DNA of 64,000 nt from Pseudomonadota bacterium (lineage in GTDB: Bacteria; Pseudomonadota; Alphaproteobacteria; Rhizobiales; Rhizobiaceae), in NCBI GenBank assembly GCA_023457435.1, contig JAEWLS010000010.1, forward strand, positions 1-64,000, given 5' to 3'. The position numbers and the translations under genes were made by a program. Shown piece by piece: positions 42,809 through 52,378 of the stretch. Within the stretch, counting starts at the first letter, position 1. Each line of letters starts with the position of its first letter. The notes under the pieces were generated by a model, which was not told the DNA's origin, did not search any database, and saw only the letters and a list, made by a program, of their open reading frames with translations.

Positions 42809-43918
42809 ATGGATCGTCGTAAGTTTATCCGCAACGCCGGCGTTGCCGGTGCGGGTGCCGCAGCGGCTACCGCCCTGGCCGCTCCGGCCATCGCGCAGTC
42901 GAATCCGAAGATCGTGTGGCGTCTTGCCTCTTCGTTCCCGAAGAGCCTGTCCGACACCATCTACGGCGGCGCGATCACGCTGTCGAAGTATGTCTCGGAG
43001 ATCACCGACGGCAATTTCGAGATTCAGCTTTTCGCCGCCGGCGAGCTGGTTCCCGGGCTGCAGGTCGCCGACGCCGTCACTGCCGGCACCGTCGAGGTGG
43101 CGCACACGGTGGCCTACTACTTCTGGGGCAAGGACCCGACCTGGGCGCTCGGCGCCGCGGTTCCCTTCGCACTCAACGCGCGCGGCATGAACGCCTGGCA
43201 CTACCATGGCGGCGGCATCGACATGTTCAACGAGTTCCTGGCGACCCAGGGTCTCATCGGCTTCCCGAACGGCAATACCGGCGTGCAGATGGGTGGCTGG
43301 TTCCGCAAGGAGATCAACACCGTTGCCGACCTTCAGGGCCTGAAGTACCGCATCGGCGGCTTCGCCGGTAAGGTAGTCGAGCGCCTTGGCGTCGTGCCGC
43401 AGCAGATCGCCGGTGGCGACATCTATCCGGCGCTGGAAAAGGGCACCATCGACGCTGCCGAGTGGGTCGGTCCGTTCGACGACGAGAAGCTCGGCTTCTA
43501 CAAGGTCGCTCCGTACTACTACTATCCTGGCTGGTGGGAAGGCGGTCCAACCGTCCACACCCTGTACAATCTGGAGAAGTTCAACGCACTGCCGAAGCAC
43601 TACCAGGCGGCCATCCGCGTGGGCGCGCAGGCGGCCGACGCGCACATGCTGCAGGCCTATGACTGGCTTAACACGGCGGCGCTGAAGCGTCTCGTGGCGG
43701 CCGGCGCGCAGCTGCGTCCGTTCAGCCAGGAGATCATGTCGGCCTCGTTCGACGCGGCCAACGCGGTCTACGCCGAGATGGAAGCCTCAAACCCGCAGTT
43801 CGCCAAGATCTGGAAGTCGATCAAGGCGTTCCGCGCGGACTATTATCTCAACGCGCAGGTGGCCGAGTACAACTACGACACCTTCATGATGCTGCAGCAG
43901 CGCGCCAAGAAGCTGTAA
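42809..43918 (+). CDS. dctP: TRAP transporter substrate-binding protein, TakP-like, Tat-exported
   Basis: 369 aa periplasmic binding protein. The signal peptide begins MDRRKFIRNAG, a twin-arginine motif, and ends at AIAQ. Mature residues resemble TakP of Rhodobacter, which binds 2-oxo acids: SSFPKSLSDTIYGGA, AAGELVPGLQVADAV, YYFWGKDPTWALG. The start at 42809 is set by GGGAGG (42796-42801); the upstream ATG lies within that site. The permease genes are convergent at 44030-46461. The gene ends in a strong terminator. Substrate is probably a 2-oxo acid such as pyruvate, not proven. Confidence 0.9.
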   Translation: MDRRKFIRNAGVAGAGAAAATALAAPAIAQSNPKIVWRLASSFPKSLSDTIYGGAITLSKYVSEITDGNFEIQLFAAGELVPGLQVADAVTAGTVEVAHTVAYYFWGKDPTWALGAAVPFALNARGMNAWHYHGGGIDMFNEFLATQGLIGFPNGNTGVQMGGWFRKEINTVADLQGLKYRIGGFAGKVVERLGVVPQQIAGGDIYPALEKGTIDAAEWVGPFDDEKLGFYKVAPYYYYPGWWEGGPTVHTLYNLEKFNALPKHYQAAIRVGAQAADAHMLQAYDWLNTAALKRLVAAGAQLRPFSQEIMSASFDAANAVYAEMEASNPQFAKIWKSIKAFRADYYLNAQVAEYNYDTFMMLQQRAKKL

Positions 43919-43944
43919 CGCTTCCAGGCACGTACAAGCGTTTG

Positions 43945-43973
43945 AAAACCCCGGGGCGCCGCCCTGGGGTTTT
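43945..43973 (+). terminator. Terminator of the TRAP binding-protein gene
   Basis: A 13-bp stem, AAAACCCCGGGGC (43945-43957) with GCCCTGGGGTTTT (43961-43973), includes one G-U pair and a 3-nt loop, and the T-run continues downstream. It lies 26 nt after the stop codon. Confidence 0.92.
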
Positions 43974-43993
43974 TCTTTGCGCAGTGGGTCACG

Positions 43994-44023
43994 AAAAAAG
44001 ACCCCGGCGCTCGGCCGGGGTCT
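43994..44023 (-). terminator. Terminator of the TRAP permease operon
   Basis: On the minus strand, AGACCCCGGC (complement of 44014-44023) pairs with GCCGGGGTCT (complement of 43999-44008) and is followed by six T residues (43994-43999). It lies 7 nt after the DctM stop codon, facing the plus-strand terminator of the binding-protein gene. Confidence 0.92.
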
Positions 44024-44029
44024 GGAGAA

Positions 44030-45775
44030 TCAGTTGAAGGACGGCGGCTGGGTCAGATCGGGCCCGGGCGCGGGAGCCGGTACAGGCGCGCCATCAGCCG
44101 GCGGCGGCGCGCCGAGCGGCGGCAGGCCGAACCCACCGGGAATGCCGGGCAGATCGCCGCCTCCGCCCAAGGGCGGCAGCACGATCTCGACATCGTCGGG
44201 ATTGGTTACGACGCCCTTGTAATGCAGCACGATCTGCGGGAACGCGATGGTGACGCCGACCATGATCAGCTGGATGCAGACGAACGGCACGGCGCCCCAG
44301 TAGATCTGTCCGGTGGTCACCGGCTCGATGTTCTTGCCGGTGATGCGGTCGAGATAGGGCACGCGAGCCGCGACCGAGCGCAGGTAGAACAGCGCGAAGC
44401 CGAATGGCGGGTGCATGAAGCTCGTCTGCATGTTGATGCCGAGCAGTACGCCGAACCAGATCAGATCGATGCCGAGCTTGTCCGCCGCCGGTGCGAGCAG
44501 CGGCACGATGATGAAAGCCAGCTCGAAGAAGTCCAGGAAGAAAGCCAGGAAGAAGACGAGCAGGTTGACGACGATGAGGAAGCCCGTTTCGCCGCCGGGC
44601 AGACCGACCAGCAGATGCTCGACCCAGAGGTGCCCGTTAACGCCATAGAACGTCAGCGAGAAGACTCGCGCGCCGATCAGGATGAACAGCACGAAAGACG
44701 AGAGGCGGGTCGTCGACAGAAGTGCCTGACGGACGACGTCGAAGCTCAGTCGGCCCTTCGCTGCGGCCATGATGAGCGCACCGACCGCCCCCATTGCGCC
44801 GCCTTCCGTCGGCGTCGCAATGCCGAGGAAGATCGTGCCGAGGACGAGGAAGACGAGCGCCAGCGGCGGGATCAGGACGATGATGACCTGCTGCGCCAGC
44901 CGCGACATGATGCCGAGCTTAAGCTTCTGGTCGGCAAGCGCGACGACGTAGATGGCAATCGTGCCCACGGTCGCGCCGAGGATATCGGCGTTGGCGCCCT
45001 GGCTCGCGGCAAGCCAGAGATGCGCGCCGTAGGCAACGGCGCCGGCGGCGATGAGAGCGACGATCAGCGAGGTGACGCCATGGCCGAGGGTGCGCGCTTC
45101 CGGCGGAAGTGCCGGCATCGAATCCGGCTGCAGGATGCTCTTCATCGCGACATAGCCTAGGTACATGCCGGTCAGAATAAGGGCGGGCACCAAGGCGCCG
45201 GCGTACATGTCGCCGACCGAGCGGCCGAGCTGGTCCGCAAGCACGATCAGCACCAGCGACGGCGGTATGATCTGGGCGAGCGTACCTGAAGCCGCGATCA
45301 CGCCGGCGGAGGAAGCGCGGTCGTAGCCGTAGCGCAGCATGATTGGCAGCGAGATCAGACCCATGGCGATCACCGATGCGGCCACGACGCCGGTGGTTGC
45401 CGCCAGCAGCGCGCCGACGAGGATGACCGCGTAGGCGAGGCCGCCGCGTATCGGCCCGAACAGCTGGCCGATCGTGTCGAGCAGATCCTCGGCCATGCCC
45501 GATCGTTCGAGAATCAATCCCATGAAGGTGAAGAATGGGATGGCCAACAGCGTTTCGTTGGCGAGCACCCCGTAGAAGCGTTCCGGCAGGGCGTAGAGCA
45601 GCGGCCAGGAGAGCGTGATCTCGCCGTTCGAATAGGGCGCGAGTTCGACGCCGATGAAGAAGAACAGCAGGCCGTTGGCAGCGAGCGAGAACGCGACAGG
45701 GTACCCGAGCAGCAGGAAGACGATCAGCGAGGCGAACATGATCGGAGCCATGTTCTCGGCGATGAAGGGGATCAT
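44030..45775 (-). CDS. dctM: TRAP transporter large permease subunit with proline-rich tail
   Basis: 581 aa, DctM-type, with about 12 membrane segments (for example MFASLIVFLLLGYPVAFSLA at residues 12-31). It moves the substrate with sodium symport, fed by the periplasmic binding protein. The start at 45775 overlaps the small permease stop. Unlike most family members, it carries an extension of about 45 residues after the last helix, rich in Gly-Pro (LPPLGGGGDLPGIPGGFG, then PAPAPGPDLTQPP). This tail is probably cytoplasmic or periplasmic and disordered. Confidence 0.9.
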   Translation of the reverse strand: MIPFIAENMAPIMFASLIVFLLLGYPVAFSLAANGLLFFFIGVELAPYSNGEITLSWPLLYALPERFYGVLANETLLAIPFFTFMGLILERSGMAEDLLDTIGQLFGPIRGGLAYAVILVGALLAATTGVVAASVIAMGLISLPIMLRYGYDRASSAGVIAASGTLAQIIPPSLVLIVLADQLGRSVGDMYAGALVPALILTGMYLGYVAMKSILQPDSMPALPPEARTLGHGVTSLIVALIAAGAVAYGAHLWLAASQGANADILGATVGTIAIYVVALADQKLKLGIMSRLAQQVIIVLIPPLALVFLVLGTIFLGIATPTEGGAMGAVGALIMAAAKGRLSFDVVRQALLSTTRLSSFVLFILIGARVFSLTFYGVNGHLWVEHLLVGLPGGETGFLIVVNLLVFFLAFFLDFFELAFIIVPLLAPAADKLGIDLIWFGVLLGINMQTSFMHPPFGFALFYLRSVAARVPYLDRITGKNIEPVTTGQIYWGAVPFVCIQLIMVGVTIAFPQIVLHYKGVVTNPDDVEIVLPPLGGGGDLPGIPGGFGLPPLGAPPPADGAPVPAPAPGPDLTQPPSFN

Positions 45776-46461
45776 GTCCGCAGCTCCTGCGCCAGCGCCT
45801 TGCCTTCCTCTTCGGCAGCCTTGTGCGCCGAAATGAACGGGTTTGGATCGTCCATCTTGCCGCGCATGATCGCGATCTTCTTGACGATCTCCGACAGTCC
45901 CTGCGCGAAGAGCTGGATGAAGCCGATCAGGAGCAACAGCTTGGCCGGCCACAGGGGCAGACCTCCGGAGGCCGAAGACACCTCGCCGCTGTTGTAGGCG
46001 CGCAGGAACCAGGGCCCGAAGTAGTAGACCATCAATGCCACGAACGGCATCAGGAAGAGGATGTGTCCGAGCAGGTCGATCCAGTGCTGACCGCGGCGCC
46101 GGAACATGCCGTATACGATGTCGACGCGAATGTGCTCGTTCTGCTTCAGCGTGTAGGCGGCGGCCAGCAGGAAGGCTACGCCGAACAGATACCATTGCAT
46201 CTCGAGATAGGCGTTCGACGAATAGTTGAAGGCCTTGCGGACGACCGCATTGGCGGCGCTGACGAGAATCGCCGCCAGGATGGCCCAGGCGGCTAGCTTG
46301 CCGATGCTCTCGTTGACCCAGTCGATCGCACGCGAGATCGCCAGACTCAGCCGCATCCCAGGTTCGAATAGCGCGAACAGTATGAGGAATATGAGCAGCG
46401 CCGCCACGCCGAGCGCGGCAAGCATCCACGGCGTCAGGGCGATGCCGACCAACACAATCAA
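45772..46461 (-). CDS. dctQ: TRAP transporter small permease subunit
   Basis: 229 aa, four membrane helices in the DctQ pattern, with EMQWYLFGVAFLLAAAYTLK and the conserved NEHIRVDIVYG following. It pairs with DctM. The start is TTG at 46461, preceded by GGGAGG with 7-nt spacing; no ATG is available nearby. A longer N-terminus than average contains an extra hydrophobic stretch (about 1-32). It overlaps dctM by four bases (ATGA). Confidence 0.9.
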   Translation of the reverse strand: MIVLVGIALTPWMLAALGVAALLIFLILFALFEPGMRLSLAISRAIDWVNESIGKLAAWAILAAILVSAANAVVRKAFNYSSNAYLEMQWYLFGVAFLLAAAYTLKQNEHIRVDIVYGMFRRRGQHWIDLLGHILFLMPFVALMVYYFGPWFLRAYNSGEVSSASGGLPLWPAKLLLLIGFIQLFAQGLSEIVKKIAIMRGKMDDPNPFISAHKAAEEEGKALAQELRT

Positions 46462-46648
46462 TGAAGTACCTCCCGCAGTCTGCCGGCCCGGGTGTTCCTT
46501 TTTCTCCGGTCCGTCACGATGTCGAGCCTATGCATTGCACCCCTGGGGGCGTCAACCGCATCGGCGTCGCGCCTGGCGCGTAGCAGGCACAGGCCGATGC
46601 GGAAAGACCGTGAGAATACGCTACAGGCACGACGCCGCCTCAAACAAA

Positions 46649-46672
46649 AAGGGCGCCTCGCAAGGCGCCCTT
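46649..46672 (-). terminator. Terminator of the BI-1 gene
   Basis: On the minus strand AAGGGCGCCT pairs with AGGCGCCCTT around a 4-nt loop and is followed by TTTTTGTTTG. The 10-bp stem lies about 25 nt after the BI-1 stop codon. The remaining bases up to 46462 hold the promoter region of the TRAP permease operon; no boxes can be assigned. Confidence 0.9.
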
Positions 46673-46696
46673 CGCTTGTGTGAGACCGTCTGCCGG

Positions 46697-47479
46697 TTAC
46701 TCGCGATTGCCGAGGAACTGCAGAAGGAAGGTGAAGAGGTTGATGAAGTCGAGGTACAGCGTCAGCGCGCCCATGATCGCCTTGCGGCCCGCGACCATGA
46801 CGTCGTCGCCCTCGAAATACATCTCCTTGATCTTCTGGGTGTCATAGGCGGTGAGGCCCGAGAAGATCAGCACGCCGATCGCCGAGATCGCGAACTGCAG
46901 AGCCGGCGAGCCGAGGAAGATGTTGACGACCATCGCCACGATCAGACCGATCACGCCCATGAACAGGAACGTGCCCATGCCGGTCAGGTCGCGCTTCGTG
47001 GTGTAACCCCAGAGCGACAGTGCGCCGAAGGCGGTCGCCGTGATGAAGAAGGTCTGGACGATCGACGCCGAGGTGTAGACCAGGAAGATCGACGACAGCG
47101 AGATGCCCATAACCGCCGCGAAGGCCCAGAACGTGGTCTGCGCCGCCGAAACGCTCATCTTGTGAACGCGGAAAGACAGGAAGAACACGAAGGCGAGCGG
47201 GGCGAGCATGACGACCCAGCGCAGCGGCGAGCCGTAAAGCGCGACGCCGAGGTTGGTCAGCATCTTGCCGTTCGGCAACGTGGCAACGGCGCTGGACGGA
47301 TCGCCGGTCGTGGCGAGCATCACCGTGCCAAGCGCGGCCAGGCCGGTGATGGCGAGGCCGATCGCCATCAAGTTGTAGACGCGGATCATATAGGCGCGCA
47401 GGCCCTCGTCGATCGCGGCGTCCGCACGGCCGCCGGCGGTCGCTACCCGCGCCTGATAGTTGCGAAGCGGTTCAGCCAT
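46697..47479 (-). CDS. Bax inhibitor-1/YccA-family membrane protein
   Basis: 260 aa with seven hydrophobic segments and the family signature around GLTAYDTQKIKEMY in the C-terminal half, where the conserved aspartates govern pH-dependent ion conduction in the bacterial BsYetJ structure. The N-terminus (about 1-28) is soluble. The ATG at 47479 has no strong Shine-Dalgarno. Role in bacteria: membrane-stress or calcium leak; substrate not established. Monocistronic, ending in the terminator above. Confidence 0.9.
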   Translation of the reverse strand: MAEPLRNYQARVATAGGRADAAIDEGLRAYMIRVYNLMAIGLAITGLAALGTVMLATTGDPSSAVATLPNGKMLTNLGVALYGSPLRWVVMLAPLAFVFFLSFRVHKMSVSAAQTTFWAFAAVMGISLSSIFLVYTSASIVQTFFITATAFGALSLWGYTTKRDLTGMGTFLFMGVIGLIVAMVVNIFLGSPALQFAISAIGVLIFSGLTAYDTQKIKEMYFEGDDVMVAGRKAIMGALTLYLDFINLFTFLLQFLGNRE

Positions 47480-47714
47480 TGGAATTCCTCACTTGCTTCT
47501 GTCCCGTCGGGTGTCCGGTCGCGGCGGACCTGCCGCGCGCCGAGGCTCCGCTGGCGGGACTCCAGCATGCCTGCGGCGGAATATGATGTTTCTTCGTGGT
47601 GAGAACAAGACCCGTAGGCTTAGCGGATGTCGGAAAAATCGCGACAAAGTTGCCGCATGTAACCGCGCCGTGATGATGTATGAGCTTGTATCAACTCATT
47701 GTTAGCGTTGAGCT

Positions 47715-50264
47715 TCAAAGATCGCGCAGAACCGGTGCGGCTTTGTGCCCCAGCACGCGCCAGGTGCCCGCCAGACCGAAGCCCACAGTCAGCACCAGAG
47801 CGATGACGATGGTCGACACCGCGACCTCCGGCAGGAAGGTCGAGGGCAGTTGCATGATGCGGGCGACGACGTACCACGCGGCAACGCCACCGGCAGCGAG
47901 GGCGAAGATGGCCGTCGCCAGGCCGATAATGGTGTACTCGAGCGAGAAGGCCGTGATCAGCGTACGACGCGTGGCCCCGAGCGTCTTGAGGACAACTGCG
48001 TCGTGGACGCGCGCGCGGTTGCCCGCGGCGAGCGCGCCTGACAGCACCAGAATGGACGCGATCAGCGCCACTGCGGCCGCCGCGCGGATGGCGGTCGCAA
48101 GCTGGGCGACGAGGCCGTTGACGATCTCCAGCGCATCCTTGACCCGCACTGTGGTGACGGCAGGGAATGCCCGCGTCACTGCGTTGAGCAGCCGCGCCTC
48201 CTCCGCAGGCTCGGCGGTGCGATCGGTCAGCGTCGCCAGCCATGCATGCGGCGCGCCGGCGAAGGTGTTGGGCGAGAACACCATCACGAAGTTGATGCCC
48301 ATCGATTCCCACTGAATCTGGCGGAGGTTGGCGATTCGGGCGGTGATGTTGCGGCCGAGGATGTTGACGGTGACCGTGTCGCCAACCTTGAGGCCGATCT
48401 GGCCTGCCTCTTCCGCCGCAAACGAGACAAGCGGCTCGCCCGCATAATCGGAAGACCACCAGCTGCCTTCGCTGACGGTCGAATTCTCCGGCGGCGTTTC
48501 GGAGTAGGTGACGCCACGGTCGCCGCGCAAAACCCACGCCCCTTCGGGCGGAACCTGGATCTCGCGCACGTCGGTGCCGTTCAGCGCCATGATGCGTCCG
48601 CGCAGCATAGGCACGGTGTCCAACTCGCCCTGCGGCGCCTGCTCGGCGATCAGGCTGCGAAAATCGCCGATCTCGGCGTTCTGGATGTCGACGAAGAAGA
48701 AGTTCGGCGCGCGCTCCGGAAGGTTCCCGGCGATCTGGCGGCGTAGGTTGCCATCGATCAGGGCTAGGGTGACGAGCAGCGTCAGCCCGAGACCCAGCGA
48801 CAGCACGACGGACGGCGTCAGGGCCCCTGGCCGGTGGATGTTGCCGATGGCCAGCCGCAGGGCGGTGGAACGCACACGCGGGCTGCGCCGGGCCAGCCAC
48901 TGCACGCCGAGGCTGACGAGCCGCAGCACGGCAAACGAGAACAGCATCGCACCGATGAAGATCGCGGCGATGAGGCGGTCGGTCGACCACCACACTGCAA
49001 AGCCGGCGAGGGCCAACGCAATCGCGGCCGAAGCCGCGACATAGGCGAAACGCGGCAGGCCGCGTGCTTCGAAGCCAAGTTCGCGGAACAGCGCCGTCGC
49101 CGGCACATCGCGGGCACGACCGAGCGGGAGGAGGGCGAAGGCGAGCGTGACCATCAGGCCGAACAGCGCCCCTACTGCCAGCGCCCCGGGATAGATCCCT
49201 CCCGTGGCCGGCATCGGCAGCAGAGTCGACAGGAAGGCAGCGGCGAGGAAAGGCATGGATGCTGCGAGGACCAGTCCGACAGCGATGCCGATCAGCGCGA
49301 TCAGGACGATCTGGACGAGGTAGACGACGAAGACGAAGCCACCGGACGCGCCAAGGCTCTTGAACGTGGCGATGACGCCGCGCTTGCCGTCCAGGTAAGC
49401 GCGCACCGCATTGGCGACACCGACGCCGCCGACGACAAGCGCCGTCAGACCGACCAGCGTCAAGAACTGCGAGAACCGCTCGACATTCGACGACAGCGAT
49501 GGCGCGGCGCTGGTGCGGTCGCGGATGGACCAGCCGGCTTCGGGGAAATCGGCGGCTGCCTGCGCGCGGATCGCCTCGAGGCGCGCGGGCGGCGCCCCAT
49601 CGGCGAGCCGCACCTTGTAGGCATTCTCGACCAGGCTGCCCTCCTGGATCAGGCCGGAGGCGCGCAAGGCGTCGCGCGAAATCATCATGCGCGGCGCGAA
49701 GCCGAAGCCTTCGCCGACTGCATCGGGTTCGGTCGCGACCAGCGCCCTGATCTCGAAGGTCTCGCTCCCGAGCATCAGCCTGTCGCCCAGTTTCAAGTTC
49801 AGGCGCGACAGGAGCAGGTCCGCAACGGCCGCGCCCCATGCACCATCGCGATTCCCGTAGAGCTCATTGCGCGGCAATGCGGGCTGCGTGACATAGTCGC
49901 CATAGAGGGGGTAAGCATCGTCGGTTGCCTTGAGTTCGACCAGGGTCTGGTCGCTGCCGTCGGGCACGCGCACCATAGAGCGCATCGAAGAACTCGCGGA
50001 CACCGCGCCGAGGCCCTCGATGAACTCCCGCTCCTTGTCGTTTGCCTCGCGGTGGACCAGCTGGAAGCGGATGTCGCCGCCGAGCAGCACCTGCCCCTGG
50101 CTCGCGACGGCGCTGCCGATCGCCTGGGCCACCGAGTTAACGCCGCCGATCGCCGCCACACCAAGCGCGATGCAGGTTATGAAGATAATGAAGCCGGATA
50201 CCCCCGCGCGCATCTCGCGCAGCGAGAACCGGAGGGCGAGGGCGATCGTCCGCGAGGCGGTCAA
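47715..50264 (-). CDS. ABC exporter permease, FtsX/YbbP-like
   Basis: 849 aa. Ten-helix permease of the FtsX/MacB superfamily, YbbP type: two FtsX units with large periplasmic loops, an N-terminal helix (about 22-45) and helix clusters near 265-365, 400-470 and 700-845. It forms an exporter with the ATPase at 50261, whose stop overlaps this start (ATGA). The divergent arylesterase gene matches the E. coli tesA-ybbA-ybbP arrangement. The transported compound is unknown; lipid or peptide extrusion is often proposed. Confidence 0.9.
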   Translation of the reverse strand: MTASRTIALALRFSLREMRAGVSGFIIFITCIALGVAAIGGVNSVAQAIGSAVASQGQVLLGGDIRFQLVHREANDKEREFIEGLGAVSASSSMRSMVRVPDGSDQTLVELKATDDAYPLYGDYVTQPALPRNELYGNRDGAWGAAVADLLLSRLNLKLGDRLMLGSETFEIRALVATEPDAVGEGFGFAPRMMISRDALRASGLIQEGSLVENAYKVRLADGAPPARLEAIRAQAAADFPEAGWSIRDRTSAAPSLSSNVERFSQFLTLVGLTALVVGGVGVANAVRAYLDGKRGVIATFKSLGASGGFVFVVYLVQIVLIALIGIAVGLVLAASMPFLAAAFLSTLLPMPATGGIYPGALAVGALFGLMVTLAFALLPLGRARDVPATALFRELGFEARGLPRFAYVAASAAIALALAGFAVWWSTDRLIAAIFIGAMLFSFAVLRLVSLGVQWLARRSPRVRSTALRLAIGNIHRPGALTPSVVLSLGLGLTLLVTLALIDGNLRRQIAGNLPERAPNFFFVDIQNAEIGDFRSLIAEQAPQGELDTVPMLRGRIMALNGTDVREIQVPPEGAWVLRGDRGVTYSETPPENSTVSEGSWWSSDYAGEPLVSFAAEEAGQIGLKVGDTVTVNILGRNITARIANLRQIQWESMGINFVMVFSPNTFAGAPHAWLATLTDRTAEPAEEARLLNAVTRAFPAVTTVRVKDALEIVNGLVAQLATAIRAAAAVALIASILVLSGALAAGNRARVHDAVVLKTLGATRRTLITAFSLEYTIIGLATAIFALAAGGVAAWYVVARIMQLPSTFLPEVAVSTIVIALVLTVGFGLAGTWRVLGHKAAPVLRDL

Positions 50265-50980
50265 AGCGGGTTGACCTCGGCGTGGTCCGGACGCGGCCGG
50301 ACTGCGGCCGGCTGCTCGATGAGGCCGGAGCGCATCGCAACCTGGCGGGTGCAGCGCGCCGCCAGCCCCGGATCGTGAGTGACCAGCACCAGGGTCATGC
50401 CGCGCTCGGCAGCCTTGGCAAAAAGCAGGTCGGCGATGTGTCTGCCGGTTGCCTGGTCGAGATTGCCCGTCGGCTCGTCGGCGATGAGGATCGCCGGGGA
50501 GGGCGCAAGCGCTCGGGCGATGGCGACACGCTGCTGTTCGCCGCCGGAAAGCTCGCCCGGATAGTGCGTCACGCGTTCGGCAAGCCCGACGGCGGCCAAT
50601 TCATGCGAGGCGATCGCGAACGCGTCGGCATGGCCGGCAAGCTCGAGGGGTACCGCAACGTTCTCCAGCGCGGTCATGTTCGGAATCAGGTGAAAGGACT
50701 GGAAGACGATTCCCACGTTGCGGCCGCGGAAGGCCGCGATGCGGTCTTCCGACAGTCCGTTGAGCCGCGTGCCGGCAATCGCGACGCCGCCCGAATCGAC
50801 GCGCTCCAGGCCCGCGAGAACCATGAGAAGTGTGGACTTGCCCGACCCGGAGGGGCCGACGATCCCGACGGTCTCGCCTTTGCCGACTTTCAGGCTGACA
50901 CCTTTCAGCACATGGACCGATGAGGCACCTTGGCCAAGCGTGAGCGATACGTCGTCCAGTTCGATGACGGCTTCTGTCAC
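50261..50980 (-). CDS. ABC exporter ATP-binding protein, YbbA-like
   Basis: 239 aa nucleotide-binding subunit of the MacB/LolD group. Walker A GPSGSGKSTLL, Q-loop FQSFHLIPNM, signature LSGGEQQRVAIARAL, Walker B ILIADEPTGNLD and the H-loop VLVTHD are all intact. The start at 50980 diverges from tesA with a 63-base gap that must contain both promoters. Coupled to the YbbP-like permease by ATGA overlap. Confidence 0.93.
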   Translation of the reverse strand: MTEAVIELDDVSLTLGQGASSVHVLKGVSLKVGKGETVGIVGPSGSGKSTLLMVLAGLERVDSGGVAIAGTRLNGLSEDRIAAFRGRNVGIVFQSFHLIPNMTALENVAVPLELAGHADAFAIASHELAAVGLAERVTHYPGELSGGEQQRVAIARALAPSPAILIADEPTGNLDQATGRHIADLLFAKAAERGMTLVLVTHDPGLAARCTRQVAMRSGLIEQPAAVRPRPDHAEVNPL

Positions 50981-51043
50981 GCGGATTCGGTCCTATGTAG
51001 GGAGTTCAGGCGGCTTCGGTCCGCATCATATGGGTGGGTTGGC

Positions 51044-51688
51044 ATGGCATTCAAACGACACCTCGTCGCAACATTGGCTCTGCTCGCCGCGGCCCTGGCT
51101 CTTCCCGCCGCGGCAAGCGCCGAACCGCTGCGGATCGTCGGCTTCGGCGACAGTTTAATGGCAGGATATGGCCTGTCGCCCGGTGAATCGTTCCCGGAAA
51201 AGCTGCAAGAAGCCCTAAGGGCCAAGGGTCACGATGTGGTGATCGACAACGCCGGCGTCTCGGGGGACACGACCAGCGGCGGTGTCTCACGGCTCGACTG
51301 GTCGGTGCCCGACGGTACCGACCTTGTCATTCTAGAACTCGGCGCGAACGACATGTTGCGCGGCATCGCGCCCGAGATCACCGAACGCAACCTGACCACG
51401 ATGATCGAGCGCCTGCTGTCGCGTAACATCCGTGTCCTGCTCGCCGGCATGCGCGCCTCGCCGAGTCTCGGCGCCGACTTTCAGGGCAAGTTCGACGCCA
51501 TCTATCCTGGACTGGCTGCCAAGTTCGGCATCAATCTCTATCCGTTCTTCCTCGACGGGGTCGCCGCCCAGCGGGACGCGCTCCTCGATGATGGGATGCA
51601 TCCGAATGCGTCGGGCGTCGACACGATGGTCGAACGGTTCCTTCCGACAATGGAGGCTGAGCTCGCTGCCGTATCCGGGGACAGCTGA
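51044..51688 (+). CDS. tesA: TesA-like arylesterase / lysophospholipase (GDSL)
   Basis: 214 aa SGNH hydrolase exported to the periplasm. A Sec signal (about 1-24, ending ASA) precedes GFGDSLMAGYGL with the nucleophile Ser, then GAND and the C-terminal DGMHPN with catalytic Asp-His. It hydrolyses esters and acyl groups such as fatty acyl thioesters or lysophospholipids. The ATG at 51044 starts the signal peptide; a longer frame to 50930 has no site. Divergent from the ABC exporter, as in E. coli. Confidence 0.92.
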   Translation: MAFKRHLVATLALLAAALALPAAASAEPLRIVGFGDSLMAGYGLSPGESFPEKLQEALRAKGHDVVIDNAGVSGDTTSGGVSRLDWSVPDGTDLVILELGANDMLRGIAPEITERNLTTMIERLLSRNIRVLLAGMRASPSLGADFQGKFDAIYPGLAAKFGINLYPFFLDGVAAQRDALLDDGMHPNASGVDTMVERFLPTMEAELAAVSGDS

Positions 51689-51768
51689 CGGTGCAACGCA
51701 CAAAGGTCTTGCCGCGTTAGACGATCGGTGATTCGCTGGAGTCACATCGTCGATTCGAGGAGGTAGCA

Positions 51769-52371
51769 ATGCCCCGGCTCTTCACCGCCCTCGAGATCCC
51801 GCGTGATGCCGCCATGTCGCTTTCTCTGCTACGCGGCGGACTGCCAGGGGCCCGCTGGATCGACCTCGAGAACTATCATCTGACATTGCGCTTCATCGGC
51901 GACGTCGAAGGTCACACCGCCGATGAGATCGCCAACGCTCTCGATCGCGTGCGCCGCCCGGCATTCGAGTTGCAGCTCTCGGGCGTGGGCCAGTTCGGCG
52001 GCAAGAAACCGCATGCGATCTGGGCGGGGGCGCAGCCCTCGGCAGACCTGATTGCGCTGCAATCCGAGATCGAACGCATCTGCCAGCGGCTCCGGCTGCC
52101 AGCGGATCCGCGCAAGTTCACCCCGCATGTGACCCTTGCGCGACTCAAGAACGTCAGCCCGGAATCGGTCGCACATTACCTTTCGGCGCGCGGCAACTTC
52201 TCGGCTGCGCCGTTCCGTGTCGGGCGCTTCGTGCTGATGTCCTCGAAGGAGTCGGTCGGCGGCGGCCCGTATGTTGTGGAAGAAGTCTGGCCGCTGACGG
52301 GCAAGGCAGGCGGCGGCGGTTTGCCGAGCTATGCCGGCGCATTTGCGGAAGCCCCGCGCTACATGCGGTGA
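51769..52371 (+). CDS. thpR: RNA 2',3'-cyclic phosphodiesterase (LigT/ThpR)
   Basis: 200 aa 2H phosphoesterase opening 2',3'-cyclic phosphates in RNA. The two catalytic motifs are HLTLRF and HVTLAR, as HxTx pairs, in the expected order about 90 residues apart. Length is slightly greater than the E. coli enzyme because of a C-terminal tail. The ATG at 51769 follows GAGGAGG. It is followed 7 bases later by the pterin dehydratase and then YkvA, which may form an operon. Confidence 0.92.
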   Translation: MPRLFTALEIPRDAAMSLSLLRGGLPGARWIDLENYHLTLRFIGDVEGHTADEIANALDRVRRPAFELQLSGVGQFGGKKPHAIWAGAQPSADLIALQSEIERICQRLRLPADPRKFTPHVTLARLKNVSPESVAHYLSARGNFSAAPFRVGRFVLMSSKESVGGGPYVVEEVWPLTGKAGGGGLPSYAGAFAEAPRYMR

Positions 52372-52378
52372 CGCTGCC

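Noticed and set aside
45776..46429. Upstream extension of the DctM frame making a 799-residue protein
   Set aside because: The extra part overlaps dctQ in another frame and has no membrane or domain features; the ATG at 45775 overlaps the dctQ stop as expected.
48834..50378. A 514-codon plus-strand open frame opposite the YbbP-like permease
   Set aside because: Charged low-quality sequence antisense to a clear membrane permease.
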